Source of the DNA: Gentiana macrophylla
Lineage: Eukaryota; Streptophyta; Magnoliopsida; Gentianales; Gentianaceae
Reading direction: 5' to 3'
NCBI GenBank assembly: GCA_026214975.1
Contig: CM047805.1
Coordinates: forward strand, 66,131,383-66,195,382
Length of the DNA stretch: 64,000 nt
The translations under genes and the position numbers were made by a program. This document shows positions 47,901 through 60,331 of the stretch, in pieces (positions within the stretch are counted from its first letter, which is position 1; each line of letters starts with the position of its first letter). A model generated the notes under the pieces. That model was given only the letters and a program-made list of their open reading frames with translations. It searched no databases and had not been told where the DNA came from.

Positions 47901-49208
47901 CCTCCTTTTCATGACCTCCAACCATGTCACTAGAAGGATTCATGACATTTTTGCATTTTCACAAACTAAATTATCCGCCATCAAATCAACCTTCTTTTGC
48001 AAAGCATCCACCATCTTCTCCAAAACATCCACCTTCTTTTCCACAGCAATATCGGGTTGAGGACTTTCTTGCGTGGGAGAAACTGCCTCAACATTGTCCT
48101 CCATATCATCCTCCCGTTCTGTTGCTACAATAACATTTGTGTTTTGTTAACGCGACGTAATATGGTTTACGTGTGTTTTAGCTACACTTGGAACAAGCTT
48201 TGGTAGAAATTTTATCTACCTTGAATTCATTTCATAAATATGAATTAAAACATCATAAAAACCACAATAGAATTGAAGTACACCTAAAAATATCTATTCA
48301 AACTGTTTCAACCGCAAAAGCGCTCGACTTTCGCAGAGCTCACCTCTTTGTCACTTCCCATTTCAAAGATTCTTGGAAGACCTCTTGTGTTAACAAGGAT
48401 CCCCTTTTTCTGTAAATACGGGATGGCTTCAACTGCCCATACCTACATAACATAACATTTACAAAATCTATTCAACATTTATATAAGAATTCCGACTTAC
48501 AATAATGTTGATATTGGAATACATACCATGAAAGCATGCGGGAATCCATACAATGAATACTTGATCACATCCTTTTTGAACCAATCACTTAAGTCCCGAT
48601 TGGACACATGAATGGTGCTTTTATAAGACAAGCTCCCCCATGAAAACTTGTTGAATGCATTCAGATCCTCCACCAAATCAAACCACCACCAATCCAACTG
48701 TAAATTCTCCTCACAACCCAACACAACATAAGTCAAAACAACCAACAATCCCAGTTTGTATCGATCGGTTTCATCCTTAATGCGTGCTCGATCAAACACG
48801 TCGAGCAGATCCTTTCTCTTTATTGTTGTCTTTCTTCAAATAAGTTGTAACAATCGGACTAGATTTTCCTTTTTGTTGATCCCCAAAGGCAGCCTCGCCA
48901 ACATTCACCCCCGTAATAAGCGTAAATTGTTTTAAACCAAATTTTAGTTGTTTCCCTTCAACAACAAACCAAATTTCGTCCTCCCTTTCAGTCTTTGCCA
49001 CCCTCGTCACAAACTGATGAAAAAGTTGATTCAATTTAATTTCATGAATTTCAAGTAACTTTCCGAAACATGAAGCTTTAAAAAGTTTTTTTTTGTGTTT
49101 AGCGTCTAACTTTTCAAACACATGCTGGGCTTTATCGATGGAACTTCTGTTGAATATATGACACTTTTTGGTCCTATCTTCCGATGTTAGTTCATATTTG
49201 AGCTTCAT

Positions 49209-50184
49209 GTTTTACTACAATACAAAAAAACAATTAGATCAAACAAGAAGAATATACCAACGACTAATCCAGTTTCACATACAAAATTTAACAAACAATT
49301 TATTATACCATAGATTAAACCAGAGCTATCACATTCAAATTCATCATAAACTCCAAATAAAATAACCCATTTGTCAATTAATCTACATGCATTATCATAA
49401 ACACACTTAATTCAATATACCACAAATTAAAGCAGAGCTACACAGTCCGATTTCACAATCAAATTCATCATAAACTACAAATCAAAAACCCATTACACTA
49501 AACACACTTAAATCGATTAAAGACACGAAACACACTTAAATCAATTAAAGACAACAAATTATTGAGATCCTCCTTCAAATTATTAAAGACAACAAATTAT
49601 TTATTACTTACCAATCAATTCTATATTGAGATCCTCCTTCAAAAATTTTGTTTCTTGAAGATCCTCCTCCGAAAATTCGATTCAAATCGTGTGGATTGAG
49701 AAGAAGAACGTAAATGCTCAGAAATTAAAGCTAGGCAAACGATTTGAAGAAGAAAGACGAAGACAACGAGAGCAGATTTGGGGAAGAATCGGATAACAAG
49801 GTTTTGTGTGCTATGTGTGTGTTGATAGGAAGAGAAGAGAAGAGAAGAAGAAGATGAAGAATTTGGCTAAGTGTCGGGTGAATTTTGGGGATTTTGGGAC
49901 TGATGGAGGGGGGCAATTTGGGAAACACGGGGAAATAATATTTTTCCTTTTCTTTAAATAGATATGTAATCAAAGACTAAATAGATAATGAGAATGAAAA
50001 AAGGACTATATGAGCAATTCCCCTTACAAAAATTAGATTCGGTGTAAGAGGGACGGAGGTTACCCCCCCCCCCGCCCAACACACCAAAAAAAGGAGGGAA
50101 AAAATCATTCTTAGCCCAACGCACATCTTGGCGGCAATTTAGCGCAACTTGAAAGAAAAGCGGATAACTGCTGTTGTGGTTTCA
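49209..50184. other. 5' region and probable terminus of the Ulp1-carrying MULE; short BRCT promoter
   Basis: No gene. Read on the minus strand from about 50023, GGGGAATTGCTCATATAGTC starts a sequence of the type that begins many plant MULE ends. A pyrimidine-rich stretch and then the Ulp1 gene's 5' region follow. The left partner was not found, so this is by resemblance. Direct repeats lie at 49330-49620 (AAACACACTTAAATCRATTAA twice). From about 50025 to 50184 only some 160 bp remain before the BRCT gene's ATG, including an 11-base C-run at 50064. Confidence 0.45.
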
Positions 50185-50600
50185 ATGGGAAGCTTAGTAG
50201 GCTTTTACCATCCCCAATTCTCCGAGGTATGCACTTTCCTTGTCTCTACCTTGAACACCCATCAAATAACCAGTTGAACATTTTCATTTTTTGCGGCTAA
50301 ACAGTGGGAAGTCGAATTGCAGTTTAGATTTGCAACAATTATTTTATTTTGTGTGTGTGGCGGGGGGTGGGGGTGGGGGGGGGGGGGGGGAGACACAGAT
50401 TTGCAAAAGTTGGAAAGCATTTGATTTTACCGGATTCGGTTGATAATCTGTGTGTATCCTTTGTGAACGGGATGGGGCTTGGCTCTCTACTGTGGCTTCA
50501 GCAACACAGTGAGGAGCATTTTGACGGAGACATCACAAGCGTAGAAACTTGTTTTGAGCAATGCATTAGTATTACATTTAATTTTTGTTATATCACTTAA
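50185..50600 (+). pseudogene. First two exons of the BRCT gene, exon 2 damaged
   Basis: Exon 1 (50185-50226) reads MGSLVGFYHPQFSE and ends with GAG|GTATGC. The related plant proteins I recall continue with a DxAWLPxWLQ-like motif. At 50471 the sequence reads D-G-A-W-L-S-T and then, one base out of frame (about 50490), WLQQHSEEHFDGDI. The bases before 50471 are AACGG rather than a splice acceptor AG. So exon 2 appears to carry both a lost acceptor and a 1-base insertion. This is inferred from pattern, not alignment. Confidence 0.55.
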
Positions 50601-53225
50601 TGTTCGTCTTGATTTTTTTTTTTGTTGGTGTTTTTGGAATTTGATGTATACTACTAATTATGGAATCTGTGAGTGAAAGTGATACAAGAGGAAATAGATT
50701 CTTTTGGAAAATATCCTCTTGAGCAACAGACTGATTTATTAGTTGTCTTCTTATTAACGGTGGAGAAATACTAGGTGGTGTTCACCTATTTGTTTACTCT
50801 GCTGAAATATGGATTCAAAAAGGTAAACACTAGAAGCCCTATTACTGTAGCAAACAGTGTACACAACATCATTGTAAACTTCCATAAAGATAAACCACAA
50901 AATGATCTTCAAATCCTAATTAGAGCTCAGTAGGGGACCCTGTTTGGTCCGTGTTATTTTTGCCCTCCTAAGTACATTACAATTTCTGCTAGGACCATAT
51001 CTGATCTTCTAGATTTTCTGTTCAATATTCTCTTCTGGCAAAGATAATGAAAAGCCGTAGATGTCGCGGAATAACTTTCTTATAGGCTCACTAGGTATCG
51101 TAGTATTGCTTCCATTTGCAGCGTAGCTAGAGATCATATAGCATTTGGAGCAATTTCTACATAACTCCTTTTCTATCTGGACTTTTGAAAACTGGTGGTC
51201 ATGAGCCCTAAACCCCCTTAATGACAAAGAACATAGTGGTTAGATCATGTTCCTTGAGCCTATATTTGTTGACAGTCTACCATGACACAGATTGAAAATC
51301 AACTGGTGGATCCCAAACAACCTGAAGTATTTTCCCTTTGAAATTTCGGACTATAGTCCCATGGGGAAGACATCTGAAGTGTCAAATCCAATTCACCATT
51401 TCCTTTTTGCCCTAGCTGGTAGCTTATTAGTTATATTATTTATCAGCATTTGCACCCAAGTACTTATCAACCTCCGTACCAGCTCCGTGCTCAATGACAC
51501 GAATGCTGAGACCTCAATGCCAAGCCTAAATTGCATCTTAGAGAAGTTCCAATGGATACTTATAGTTGCCCTAAACGGCGCTTTTTGTCAAGCTCCAGGC
51601 AATGATTAAGCAATGTTTGTTAACTTCAGTTGGGTATGATAAGTAATTTACAACCTCCTCCCTTACGTTTGCTCTCTCCCTCTTCTCCTTCTCATCTTCC
51701 TTCACCTCTTTCGTTCCCCTTCCCCCCTTTATTTTTATTTTTTTTATCTCATTCAGATGCTTGGGCACAGGGTAGAGGCTGGTACATGGACTAGTAGCAG
51801 TGACGTGATTGCTTTCTCTATCTTCACCTTCTTGAATGTGTTCCTCCATATATTAAAAAAAGGCCAGCATACTGAGAAATCGATTGTGCTTATGGTGTAT
51901 GCAAATGATATCATCTTGAAAGGTGACCCAGAAGAGGTTGGATTTGTTAAACAAAAGCTCATAAAAAAAACTTTGATATAAAGGACCAGCGGTCTTTAAG
52001 GTACTTTTTGGGCATGAAAATAGCTAGGTCTAAAGAAAGAATCACCATTTTTCAGAGAATACGCTCTTGATTTGTTGAAGAAACAAGGCCATATTGCTGC
52101 GAACCTGCCGTGACTTCTATCGAGTATAGTCACAACTTAGAGATGCATAAGATAATGTTTCAATGAATAAGGAAAGTTTCCAAAAGTTGGTAGGCAAATT
52201 AATATATCTTACCCACAAAAGGTGGATATATCATTTGCTGTCTGCTCAACAAGTCTGTTCATACAATCTCTTCCAGAGAAGCACATCAAGGCAACTTACA
52301 TAATACTCTTGTATCTTAAAGGGACACTTGGGAAATGGCTCCACTTTGGTAAAACTTAAAAGAGAGGAGTTTAAGTGTACACTGAAGCTGATTAGGGAAG
52401 TAGACAATCGATCACTGGCTACTCTACCTATTTCTAAGGGAACTCAGTAACCTGCAAAAGTAAAACACAAAGGGTGGTGGCTAGGAATAATGCATAGGCC
52501 GAGTTTAGTGGCACTAGGCATATGTGAGTCATCGTGGTTGAAGAAAGTGGAGGAAGACTTGGGAGTGCCTATCTCATTGCCCATGAAGTTTTATTGTGAT
52601 AATAAAGTTGCCATTGACGTTGCAAATGACTTTGACCATCATGATAGCACGAAGCACATGGAGATAAATAGACACTTCGAACAGTAGGATTGTTTGTTCC
52701 CTTTCTACCCTCATCAAGACAGATTGCTAATGGAACAATGAAGGCCCTACCAAATCAGGACTTCACTAAATTTGTAGGCAAGTTGGGCATGAGTAACATA
52801 TATGTTCCAACTAAAGTAAAAACATTGAATAATTAAGATCTATGTTGATTTTCTGTTTATTCCCTTAGTTTCATTTGCTTTATTAGCATTTATGCTGCTA
52901 GATACTTTGAGGTGTTTTATGTGTGGGTTGGAGAGTCTAGAAGGTGGTAGTTAAGACTCGAATATTTATAATAACGGCCGTATTAGGACTCTCAGCATGG
53001 TTATCTTTACCTATTTAAGAGCCTCAGTATTCCTTTGAGGAATGTATGGATGAAATATTCAGTTTTTCTATTCTGTCTCCCTTATATCTCTGCATAACAG
53101 ATTGATCTCATGCTCTCATCTGTTATCATGATAGATTACCGTCTAATCTAAAAACTTAGGATGTCGTGGGAAAGTGATTTTTTTGCATGTGTACTGTATA
53201 ATATATTTAATTAGCGATTAAGTGC

Positions 53226-53268
<43 letters not shown>

Positions 53269-56200
53269 TTATTTATTTAATTATTTTTCCATTTTACACT
53301 AGTTTTTCTCCCCTGATTTTTGTTTTATCCTCCTAACTAGCCTACATGCATTCACTTGTCTTTTGAAGGTTGGCCGTTTTCACCTTCATTTATCATCTGA
53401 TGATGCTGAGGATATCGGGATGCCACTTGTGGATGCAACCCAAACTCTGCAATGTGCATCAGGCCCTATTATATCGAAGGAATTTCGAGAAGGGAATGCT
53501 AACAAACTTCATGAGGGTCAAAATGCGTGTGTGAATCGGTCTCCAGATTTTGGACATGGTAACGTTGACCAAGTGATGGAGTCTGAAGCACATTTGTCGT
53601 GTTCTCATGATGAGGTTGTTGAGGTGGTTGAGCTATCTATTGCAGCATCTGAAGCAGTGTTAATTCATGAGATCATTTCTGGGTTGGTTTCAGATAGTTC
53701 TCTGGCTTCGAAGGTGCTAGAAGCTGCTTCTCAGCTGAAGGAAGCACGTTCAAGTGTTAGCGAAGAAGCAGGTTGCAGTGGGAATGTTTCAAATGTTGGT
53801 TATCTCTCTGACATAGAAGAGTCATCCATGGTAGAAGCATATGATGATGTAGGCTTGTCTATTGCTTGTAGTGCTGATCTGCATACCAATCAATTCTGTT
53901 CAGTTGAGGATAAAGATGAACATACCTTGAAAAACGACATGTATGGTAGAGAACTGAAGTACGGAGAAACTAGAAAATGTATCGATGGTGAAAGCCATAA
54001 ACGGGATGAAGTTACAAAAATACTGACATCATTAAAAGATAATATAAAATTGGACGTTTCCTGTATTAAAGAAGAGCAGAAACTTCATGAAGGTCAATCT
54101 ATGTGTTTAGGTTTCACCAATCTTGACTGCCAAAATCAAACGTTGAATTACTCTGTCCAGGACAATCTTCACGTCCCTGATTTCTTAAAGGTAAAAGACT
54201 GCTTAAGCGAGACTGCGTACTTCAGGTCAGTTTGGCTCATTCTTCTGCTTGAATGCAACAGTTTTCTACTAATTTCTGGATAACTGTCTTTTCCTTAATG
54301 CAGGAGGTTGATATTGAACTCAAGGATGATAATCACATCGAAGCATCTCTGACACATTCTCCTGTTCGGACATCTGAAGATGCTGGTGAGCTTGCGATCT
54401 GTTTCCCTCACTTGTTACCAGCTTTTGGAGGAAAGGGTAACATTTTATTTCTTTGTAGGAAAGTATGATAAACTGTCGGGTAGATTCCCAGCCAATTTCA
54501 AAAGGCGCTGGTATGGTGATTGGACATGGAAGGTGCTTGCCCTAACTGCTCTTCTTAACTCCTTATTGTGTTTTGTTCAAGTGGTGCATGGTATACTGAT
54601 AGGAATTCACATCCTTCTTTTTTGGCTTTGGTAGCTCTTTGGACATTATTCTTATTTTCACGTATTTTATTTGTTATTGTCTTGTCTTTATTTCACAAAC
54701 TAATTAAGGCGCCCTCACATCCTTCTTTTTGGCTTTGGTAGCTCTTCGGACATCTTTCTTATTTTCATGTGTTTTATTTGTTATTGCCTGGTCTTTATTT
54801 CACAAACTAAGGCATCCTCTATACTTGTTCTCTCTTTCTCTCTCTCTCTCCCCTTGCTTTTCTTCAGTTCTTAACATACTAGATTGATTCATTCAACATT
54901 TGTTCTTGTTTACATGTCAGGAAGAGATGAAATATTCTGCTCCAATAGAGCATCAGTCTGCTAGAGTTATTCCTGAGCTTTTTGTTGACGTGACAAGCTT
55001 TCTGTCTGAATCTGTTGATGCAGCACCGGATGAGAACTCTTTTGTCCAAGGACAAGCTGCAGGTACCTTCACTGCTTCACAATTGAGCACTGGGGCCCAA
55101 GTCATTGATGAGAAAACAAATGACCAGACTCAACTTTCTGAGGATCTCTTGACACGCTCAAGTCTACCATCCAATGATCCTTTATGTTCAGTTGTTGCAT
55201 GTAGTATTTCTTGTCACGATATGTCTTCGAGTCCGATTCTGGACAATGATGGCATTCGCTCTGGAAGAAACTCAACATCAAGTACAAAATATCCAGCAGA
55301 GTGCATACCAACAGTGGAAACTTCACATGATAAATTAGCTTGTGCAGAAGAAAGAACTATACCGTTTACTCAAGTTATGCTACCTGCACTTTATAGACGC
55401 TTAAATACACTTAGACCTTATAGTGTGCTATTACATGGCCAGTCATATTTCGGGAGTCCTTTGAATAAAACCTCTTTAGAATGTCTTCCAAAACTTTTGG
55501 CGCAGAGTCCGATCAATAAATTTTCTGGAACTAGTCCAGTCAATACTATTGAGAAGATATGTAAGCTCAATGAAGATGCTGTGATATCACCACTTCTGAA
55601 GAGAAAGGAAAATGATTCACTACTTTTCCTGAATCATGGGTCACGGCACTACTCCAGGGCTTTGAGATGTGATTCTAGCCTGCAGAAAAAGTCAATGGTA
55701 GACAAGAGTGCTGTAGAGCTTCTACCTGCTAAAGGAAGCCATATGGTGCAATCAATTTTCAAGGAACAAATTTGTAGTTGAGTTCCAGGAAGAAAGCGTG
55801 TCCGATTTATAGATCCTGAGGACATTTGTAATCCAAAGCAAACAGCTAAAAAGCAACATACCATGCAAGAAACTTGTAAGAATATTTCATTTGTCTAGCC
55901 ATTATGACTTGTGCTTAACTACAACCCTTTAATCTAAATTGTGTTATTGTAGGTTACTCCAGAAGAACTAAAAATTGCCCCAGATATGTTAATCAGCTCT
56001 ACGCTTCTAGAGCTTCTGGTTTGAAAAGGCGTCAAGGTTACTGTGGTGACAAAGATCAGAAGAGAATGATATTCCGAAATATTGAGTTTCTGCTTACAGG
56101 TTTTTCTAATCGAAAGGAAAAGAAGTTAGAGGTTCTAATAAGAAAGTATAGTGGTATAGTCCTCTCTGATATTCCTGCTTCCCAAAATTCTAGATTCAGG

Positions 56201-59200
56201 AGGTGCTCAAGATTTAACAAAAACATATCTCAGGTGGTCATATCCCAAAAGAAGGTTAGTTGCTTGTTTTCACTTAAGTTGTTTTGAGTTACATATCTTC
56301 CCATATTGGTAGTCCAGCTATATTTCAAATTTCTTATATGGACATCAATGGATGTCATATTCAATATTTTAAACCACGTGTATCTCCCATCCTCTGTGTT
56401 TATGTGCAATGTTTCAGAAAGAAGATGGTTGGGGCATTTTGTTATACAACCTTAGTTTTTGATGAATATGTAAATTTTGACTTTTTTCCCCTACATGTAG
56501 AAGGAAGTAAATTTTGACCAACCAGGTGTTAAGTACATCGTGCACCTCAACTTTTCATTAGAAAAACACAACATTTGCTTTGATCTCATTCAAAAAATAT
56601 ATTAAAAAAGTACACCCTCTGTCCCTAAACGTATGTTGTTCGAGCACTTTTTTTGTCTCCTAATGTAAGTCGTTTAACAATACCAAGAGAGCTGGCCTAA
56701 ATCTGTTATATAGAAATTTAACTTCAGGATGTATTAATGTGGGAGGATAACTGGAGTCCTTGAGGAGTAAAAACCAGAAAATTGTCGAAGTAGTGCGGTG
56801 GCAGAACTCAAAGACGAGCAATGTCTGAGTCATTATGGGTAAAAAGAGTCTTAGATGAAGTATGAAAAATCGTAGGAGACTATGAAACTTAGCAAACCGA
56901 CAACTAGTACCGCTAATGACCTTGCTCAGCATGATAGAACACAGCCTATTGAAATCGGTAGATACTTTATAGGGAGAAACGAAACACTAGAATCGTCTTC
57001 TTGATATATGTTCCTACCATATACCAGAATGCAGTTCACTAAAAAACTGGCAAATGACATCTTGGAGCTTTGCAAGCACAGACTGTGTGTGGGACATTTA
57101 CAAACCAGCTTGACGTGGAGCGTATAAAGCCATAACATATTTACATTTCACATTCTAATATTTAGTTTCTTAATTCTGGATGAGGGATCATTGCGTTTTA
57201 GCTTGGAGATGGAAAATCTGCCCCATGAATTAAACCAAGTAGCAAACTCTCTTAATCTGTTGGGAGAAAAAAGTGGGTATTAGAAGGAGATTTCTTAATC
57301 TGGATCAGAAACTATTACGAGTCCTTTGTCTTCTGCATGACCAGGTTGTTGGGTTTGATGTCTTCATTCATTTGTTAAAGGCATATTTTGCATGAACGTT
57401 TGTAAGATTATATTTAGTTGCTAGCAATGTTTCTACTTATTGGTTAGCTTGACTAATTACTGAAGGTTAACCACTTGCCATTATTGCCCAAAATCTGACC
57501 TTAATATTTACATTTTAAAAAATGGAACCTGATTAATACTCTTATGCTTCATCATTCCTTTCTTTCTGGGATCACAAACTTATTTCTTGATATCTACTTG
57601 AATGTGCTTTTTACTGTTAAACTTAACTGCACTTGGTTCTCCAATTTTTGACGTCGTTTCATTTTACCAGTTACAAACAGTCAAATTCTTGTTTGGATGT
57701 GCGGTAAATGCCAATCTGCTAAAGGAAAATTGGGTTGTCGATTCAGTTGCAGCTGGTTTTCTTTTACCTCCAGAGCGGTATGCTATCTGCCACATTCAGT
57801 CTTACATAATAATGTTACTATCAGATTATAGTATTTCGGCTTTGAGGAATATAGAATTATCCTTTTATATTCTGTAGTTACACAACATCAAGAAGTTTGG
57901 AAGTATTTTGGGCTACTATCCAGTAGTCCTCATTTGTGGCATTAAAACAAATAATCGTGGTCTATGTTGTACACATTAGTACATATCTATGCGTCAGAGT
58001 GGAAATTGAGCCATAGTTTTGATATGGCTAGTAGTTCATAAGGGTTTAATGGGAAGTCCTCATAGCGTGCTAATAATTTCTACAGTGGAAGTTGTAGATG
58101 CCATTAGAGCATATGTTCTTAGATTCAAATCCTCTTGTATATTATTGTTGTCGTTAATTATTTGAAGAGTATAAAATTTGAATTATTGTTCTTCACCTCT
58201 AATTAGATGTGCTCTAGGTTCTGTACTTTTCCTAGCCTGATGACTTTCAGTTGCTTCTTTTTTTTCAACCTTGAAGTTGTTGTATGCATCACTATATCGT
58301 TTACAGTGGCATTATTGAGTTGTGGGCATAGTAGTTAAAGCGATGCCTAGGCGAGGGTCGCCTATGCAAGAAGCGGTAAAAAATGGGGTTGCATGTGTGT
58401 ACATGATGAATTGTTGATTACTTAGTACACCTGTCTGAGTGGCTACATGTCTAAATAGTTCAATTAATATCATTGGGTCCTTAGGACATGCTGCATATGC
58501 TGGTGATTGTAGTTGTATCGATGTGGCTGGAGCACATGGTGCTCAAAAGGCAGAGTTGAATACTATTTTGACAACAGTTGGCCTTTGGTGTCCTCATATG
58601 GATTTTATCATCAAGGAGGCTTGTATTTTTTTCGATTTTCTTCATGGTCTCCTGGTGTGGGCATGTATTACCTAGACGATTGTGCGACTTTTCTATCCTT
58701 GGCGTCGCATAAGACACTATGGTTGTGGGAGTGATGGTTAGACTTGTCTCGTTCTTAAGTATGTGCCTGCTACATGCCTTAAGCTTTTAGCAGTAAAAAA
58801 AGTACTTTTATTTAATGCATAGATTTACGACCTCACTTGAACATGACCTGTTCTTTAAGCTCGTACATTTGTATCCATGAGTTCTAAGGAGAGTAATAAT
58901 GCATAGCTTTAAGTACATCGTGGTTTTATAAAAATCCAAATTCCAAATAGTGCCTTGAGCATTAAATTTCCCCATGTTTTGCAGATACAGCATTTTACCA
59001 AAAACATCTTTACCTGATTGTTCCAACGTATATTGCGGTTGCTCAATCTTTGGGAATGCGGGTGTCATGCTTCATGGGAAAAACTATTTTTGCACTGAAA
59101 TGGCAAAGGTTATCCAGGTAAAAAAAAGATGGAGAATATTGTCCTTTTAATATGGTCATTTGCCTTCATTTCTTACATTACTAGCTCATCTAGAGTGTTT

Positions 59201-60331
59201 TTTTGTTTTTACGGAATTGAGTAATTTCAAAAGTCACTATGTTGATGGAGGTGTTTGATCATTTGAGGCGATAGAGAGGAGAAAAGTCTAGTGTCACATA
59301 TAGTTCCCTAATGTTTGATCCATGAGTTGAAGTTGGGCCTTTTTTGTGTATTATATGATGCAACTTCGATTAATGCTTATGGATGGAGCCTGCTACTCCT
59401 GATAGAATGATGCCTCAGTCTATGAATATATGTCTGCTCCGCTACACACACACACACGCACTCAATATATATATATATATATTGCTGACATGTTTCCTTA
59501 ACCTGACATCTTCCAGTTGCAGCTTTCTGAAGTTGCTCATACACTGCCTCCGCCAAATCCGTTTGTCCATCATACCAAATAATAATTCACTGCCCAAATT
59601 GGTCTCGTCTTTTACCAGCCTACACCTATTTGCATGTTGAATAGAATATATATCAATTCGATATCTTCAGTTGAGTTCATTGGCCCCCATGGTCTGTTAG
59701 GAATTATCATGCAGACAAACTTAGGTGGTCCTTCCTATGATAATTTTTAACTCCTCTCTCTCTCTCTCGTGTATTTTGTATATTCAGTATGGCAGGGGAC
59801 AGGTGTTCACTTCACTCCAGTCTTTGACTGATAGTCTCGATGCCAAGAAAATATCATTTGGTGTCATAGTTGCTGAAAACGAAAGTTGTGCATCACGTCA
59901 TTTGAAGCACTGTGCCATGGAGCAGAAGATACCTATGGTGGTTAGTTTCTTCGAATTCCTGTCAATAAATTTAGTTTTGTACCTGTTATTTGCAACCTTC
60001 AAAAGAAAATAGGAATATTCGACAGTGCACGTGTGTATATATGCATACATACATTTGCATATGTATTCAATCAAGTACTATTCTCCTGCTTTGTAGAGGT
60101 CATCAATGTTTAACCTAGTATTCTTCAACCTTGATACAGTCCACTTCCTGGATCATAAACAGCTTACACAAAGGGAAACTGCTTCCATGTGAAGTGAAGA
60201 ACAACAAGAACCATGCCGTTAGCATTCAAAACTTGCAAGCTTTTTTGCCACATTTTCAGGGGACACATTCCAGTTCAAATGTGTATGGTTCAGTTCAAAT
60301 GCCATCGTCTTCTAAATTACTACAAATCTAA
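50185..60331 (+). CDS. BRCT-domain protein gene, plant DNA-repair type (possibly decaying copy)
   Basis: BRCT pairs bind phosphopeptides in DNA-damage signalling; this family's exact role is not shown here. Exons as read: 50185-50226 (MGSLVGFYHPQFSE), probable exon 2 from 50471 (broken), 53369-54190, 54304-54385, 54459-54532, 54921-55875, 55953-56254, 57671-57777, 58985-59117, 59788-59940 and 60140-60331. From exon 53369 on, all introns are GT-AG and frames join. BRCT 1 runs from IFRNIEFLLTGFS through VKFLFGCAVNANLL and WVVDSVAAGFLLPPERY. BRCT 2 runs from GCSIFGNAGVMLHGKNYF through GVIVAEN to WIINSLHKGKLLP. A basic block GRKRVRF precedes BRCT 1. An in-frame TGA lies at 55779-55781, just before that block. 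It resembles Arabidopsis At3g21480-like proteins, from memory. Confidence 0.85.
50350..50392 (+). repeat. G-run cluster in BRCT intron 1
   Basis: GTGTGTGTGG is followed by four or more G-tracts (GGGGGG, GGGGG and a 16-base G-run) separated by single T's. This could fold as a G-quadruplex on the sense strand. Long homopolymers are also prone to sequencing-length error. Confidence 0.75.
50601..51770. other. Intronic stretch, no gene recognised
   Basis: Two readings are open but unexplained: 51227-51009 on minus (72 aa, with SEPIRKLFRDIYGFSLSLPE) and 51292-51609 on plus (105 aa, with one hydrophobic segment HHFLFALAGSLLVILFISIC). Neither has a family I recognise or a supporting signal. A CT-rich tract lies at 51650-51740. 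Confidence 0.35.
51780..52842 (+). pseudogene. Degenerate Copia RT-RNase H fragment in BRCT intron 2
   Basis: Pieces in all three frames follow Copia order. RT has VLMVYANDIILKGDPEE, where YVDD has become YAND; then YFLGMKIARSKE near 52000. RNase H follows (KGTLGKWLHFGK near 52325, MKFYCDNKVAIDVAND and STKHMEINRHF at 52585-52680), then the pol tail GTMKALPNQDFTKFVGKLG near 52740. Many stops and shifts show it is old. It is transcribed in the same sense as the host gene. Confidence 0.8.
52843..53099 (+). repeat. Probable 3' LTR of the intronic Copia fragment
   Basis: It starts TGTTGATTTTCTG just after the pol tail and ends CTCTGCATAACA, giving TGTT...AACA ends over 257 bp. A TATA-like CCTATTTAAGAGCC lies near 53010. 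No second copy is present, so the edges are inferred. Confidence 0.55.
53228..53281. repeat. (TA)n(GT)n(TA)n microsatellite
   Basis: A compound microsatellite of TATATATA, about eleven GT units and TATATATATT, followed by TTTA repeats. It lies in BRCT intron 2, about 90 bases before the exon at 53369. Confidence 0.9.
56255..57670. other. BRCT intron with a probable MITE remnant
   Basis: The 1.4 kb intron lies between the two halves of BRCT 1. At 56617-56680 it reads ACACCCTCTGTCCCTAAACG and then GTATGTTGTTCGAGCAC, a phrase like the ends of Stowaway/Tourist-type MITEs (CTCCCTCYGTCCC). No clean partner end was found. The readings at 56660-57138 on minus have no recognisable product. Confidence 0.35.
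57778..58984. other. BRCT intron, no gene seen
   Basis: The 1.2 kb intron holds a phrase AAAGCGATGCCTAGGCGAGG followed by GTCGCCTATGC (about 58338-58370), of a kind common in plant hAT MITEs. The edges could not be fixed. The reading at 58439-58675 looks accidental. Confidence 0.35.

Larger units (their letters stand above)
45811..49208 (-). pseudogene. Ulp1-like protease / DUF1985 gene of MULE-carried type (broken)
   Basis: The 5' part (49208-48792) matches DUF1985: FKASCFGKLLEIHEIKLN, DEIWFVVEGKQLKFGLKQFT, LITGVN. 48799-48497 continues with LGLLVVLTYVVLGCE and FNKFSWGSLSYKST. An acidic middle (48130-46900) is broken by an hAT MITE. 46850-46730 has HIRPLKRRKLNVDVYDPYRE. The C-terminus is a C48 cysteine-protease core: His in DAFHWFVLRID, Asp in CVYDSL. 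After an intron at 46039-45953 (GG|GTAAGT...TTTGTAG|G) the catalytic Cys follows in VDCGMFAIKWIEFL. A frameshift lies near 46290. Such genes are carried by plant MULEs (Kaonashi type). Confidence 0.75.

Noticed and set aside
30389..50030. One giant MULE spanning the transposase gene, CACTA element and Ulp1 gene
   Set aside because: The putative right end near 50025 has no inverted match among the C-rich sequence at 30500-30690 that I could confirm by eye, so separate elements are the safer reading.
51292..51609. 105-aa reading with a single hydrophobic segment in a BRCT intron
   Set aside because: No family, promoter or splice support. It is intronic and in a region of decayed repeats, so it is mentioned only as an unexplained reading.
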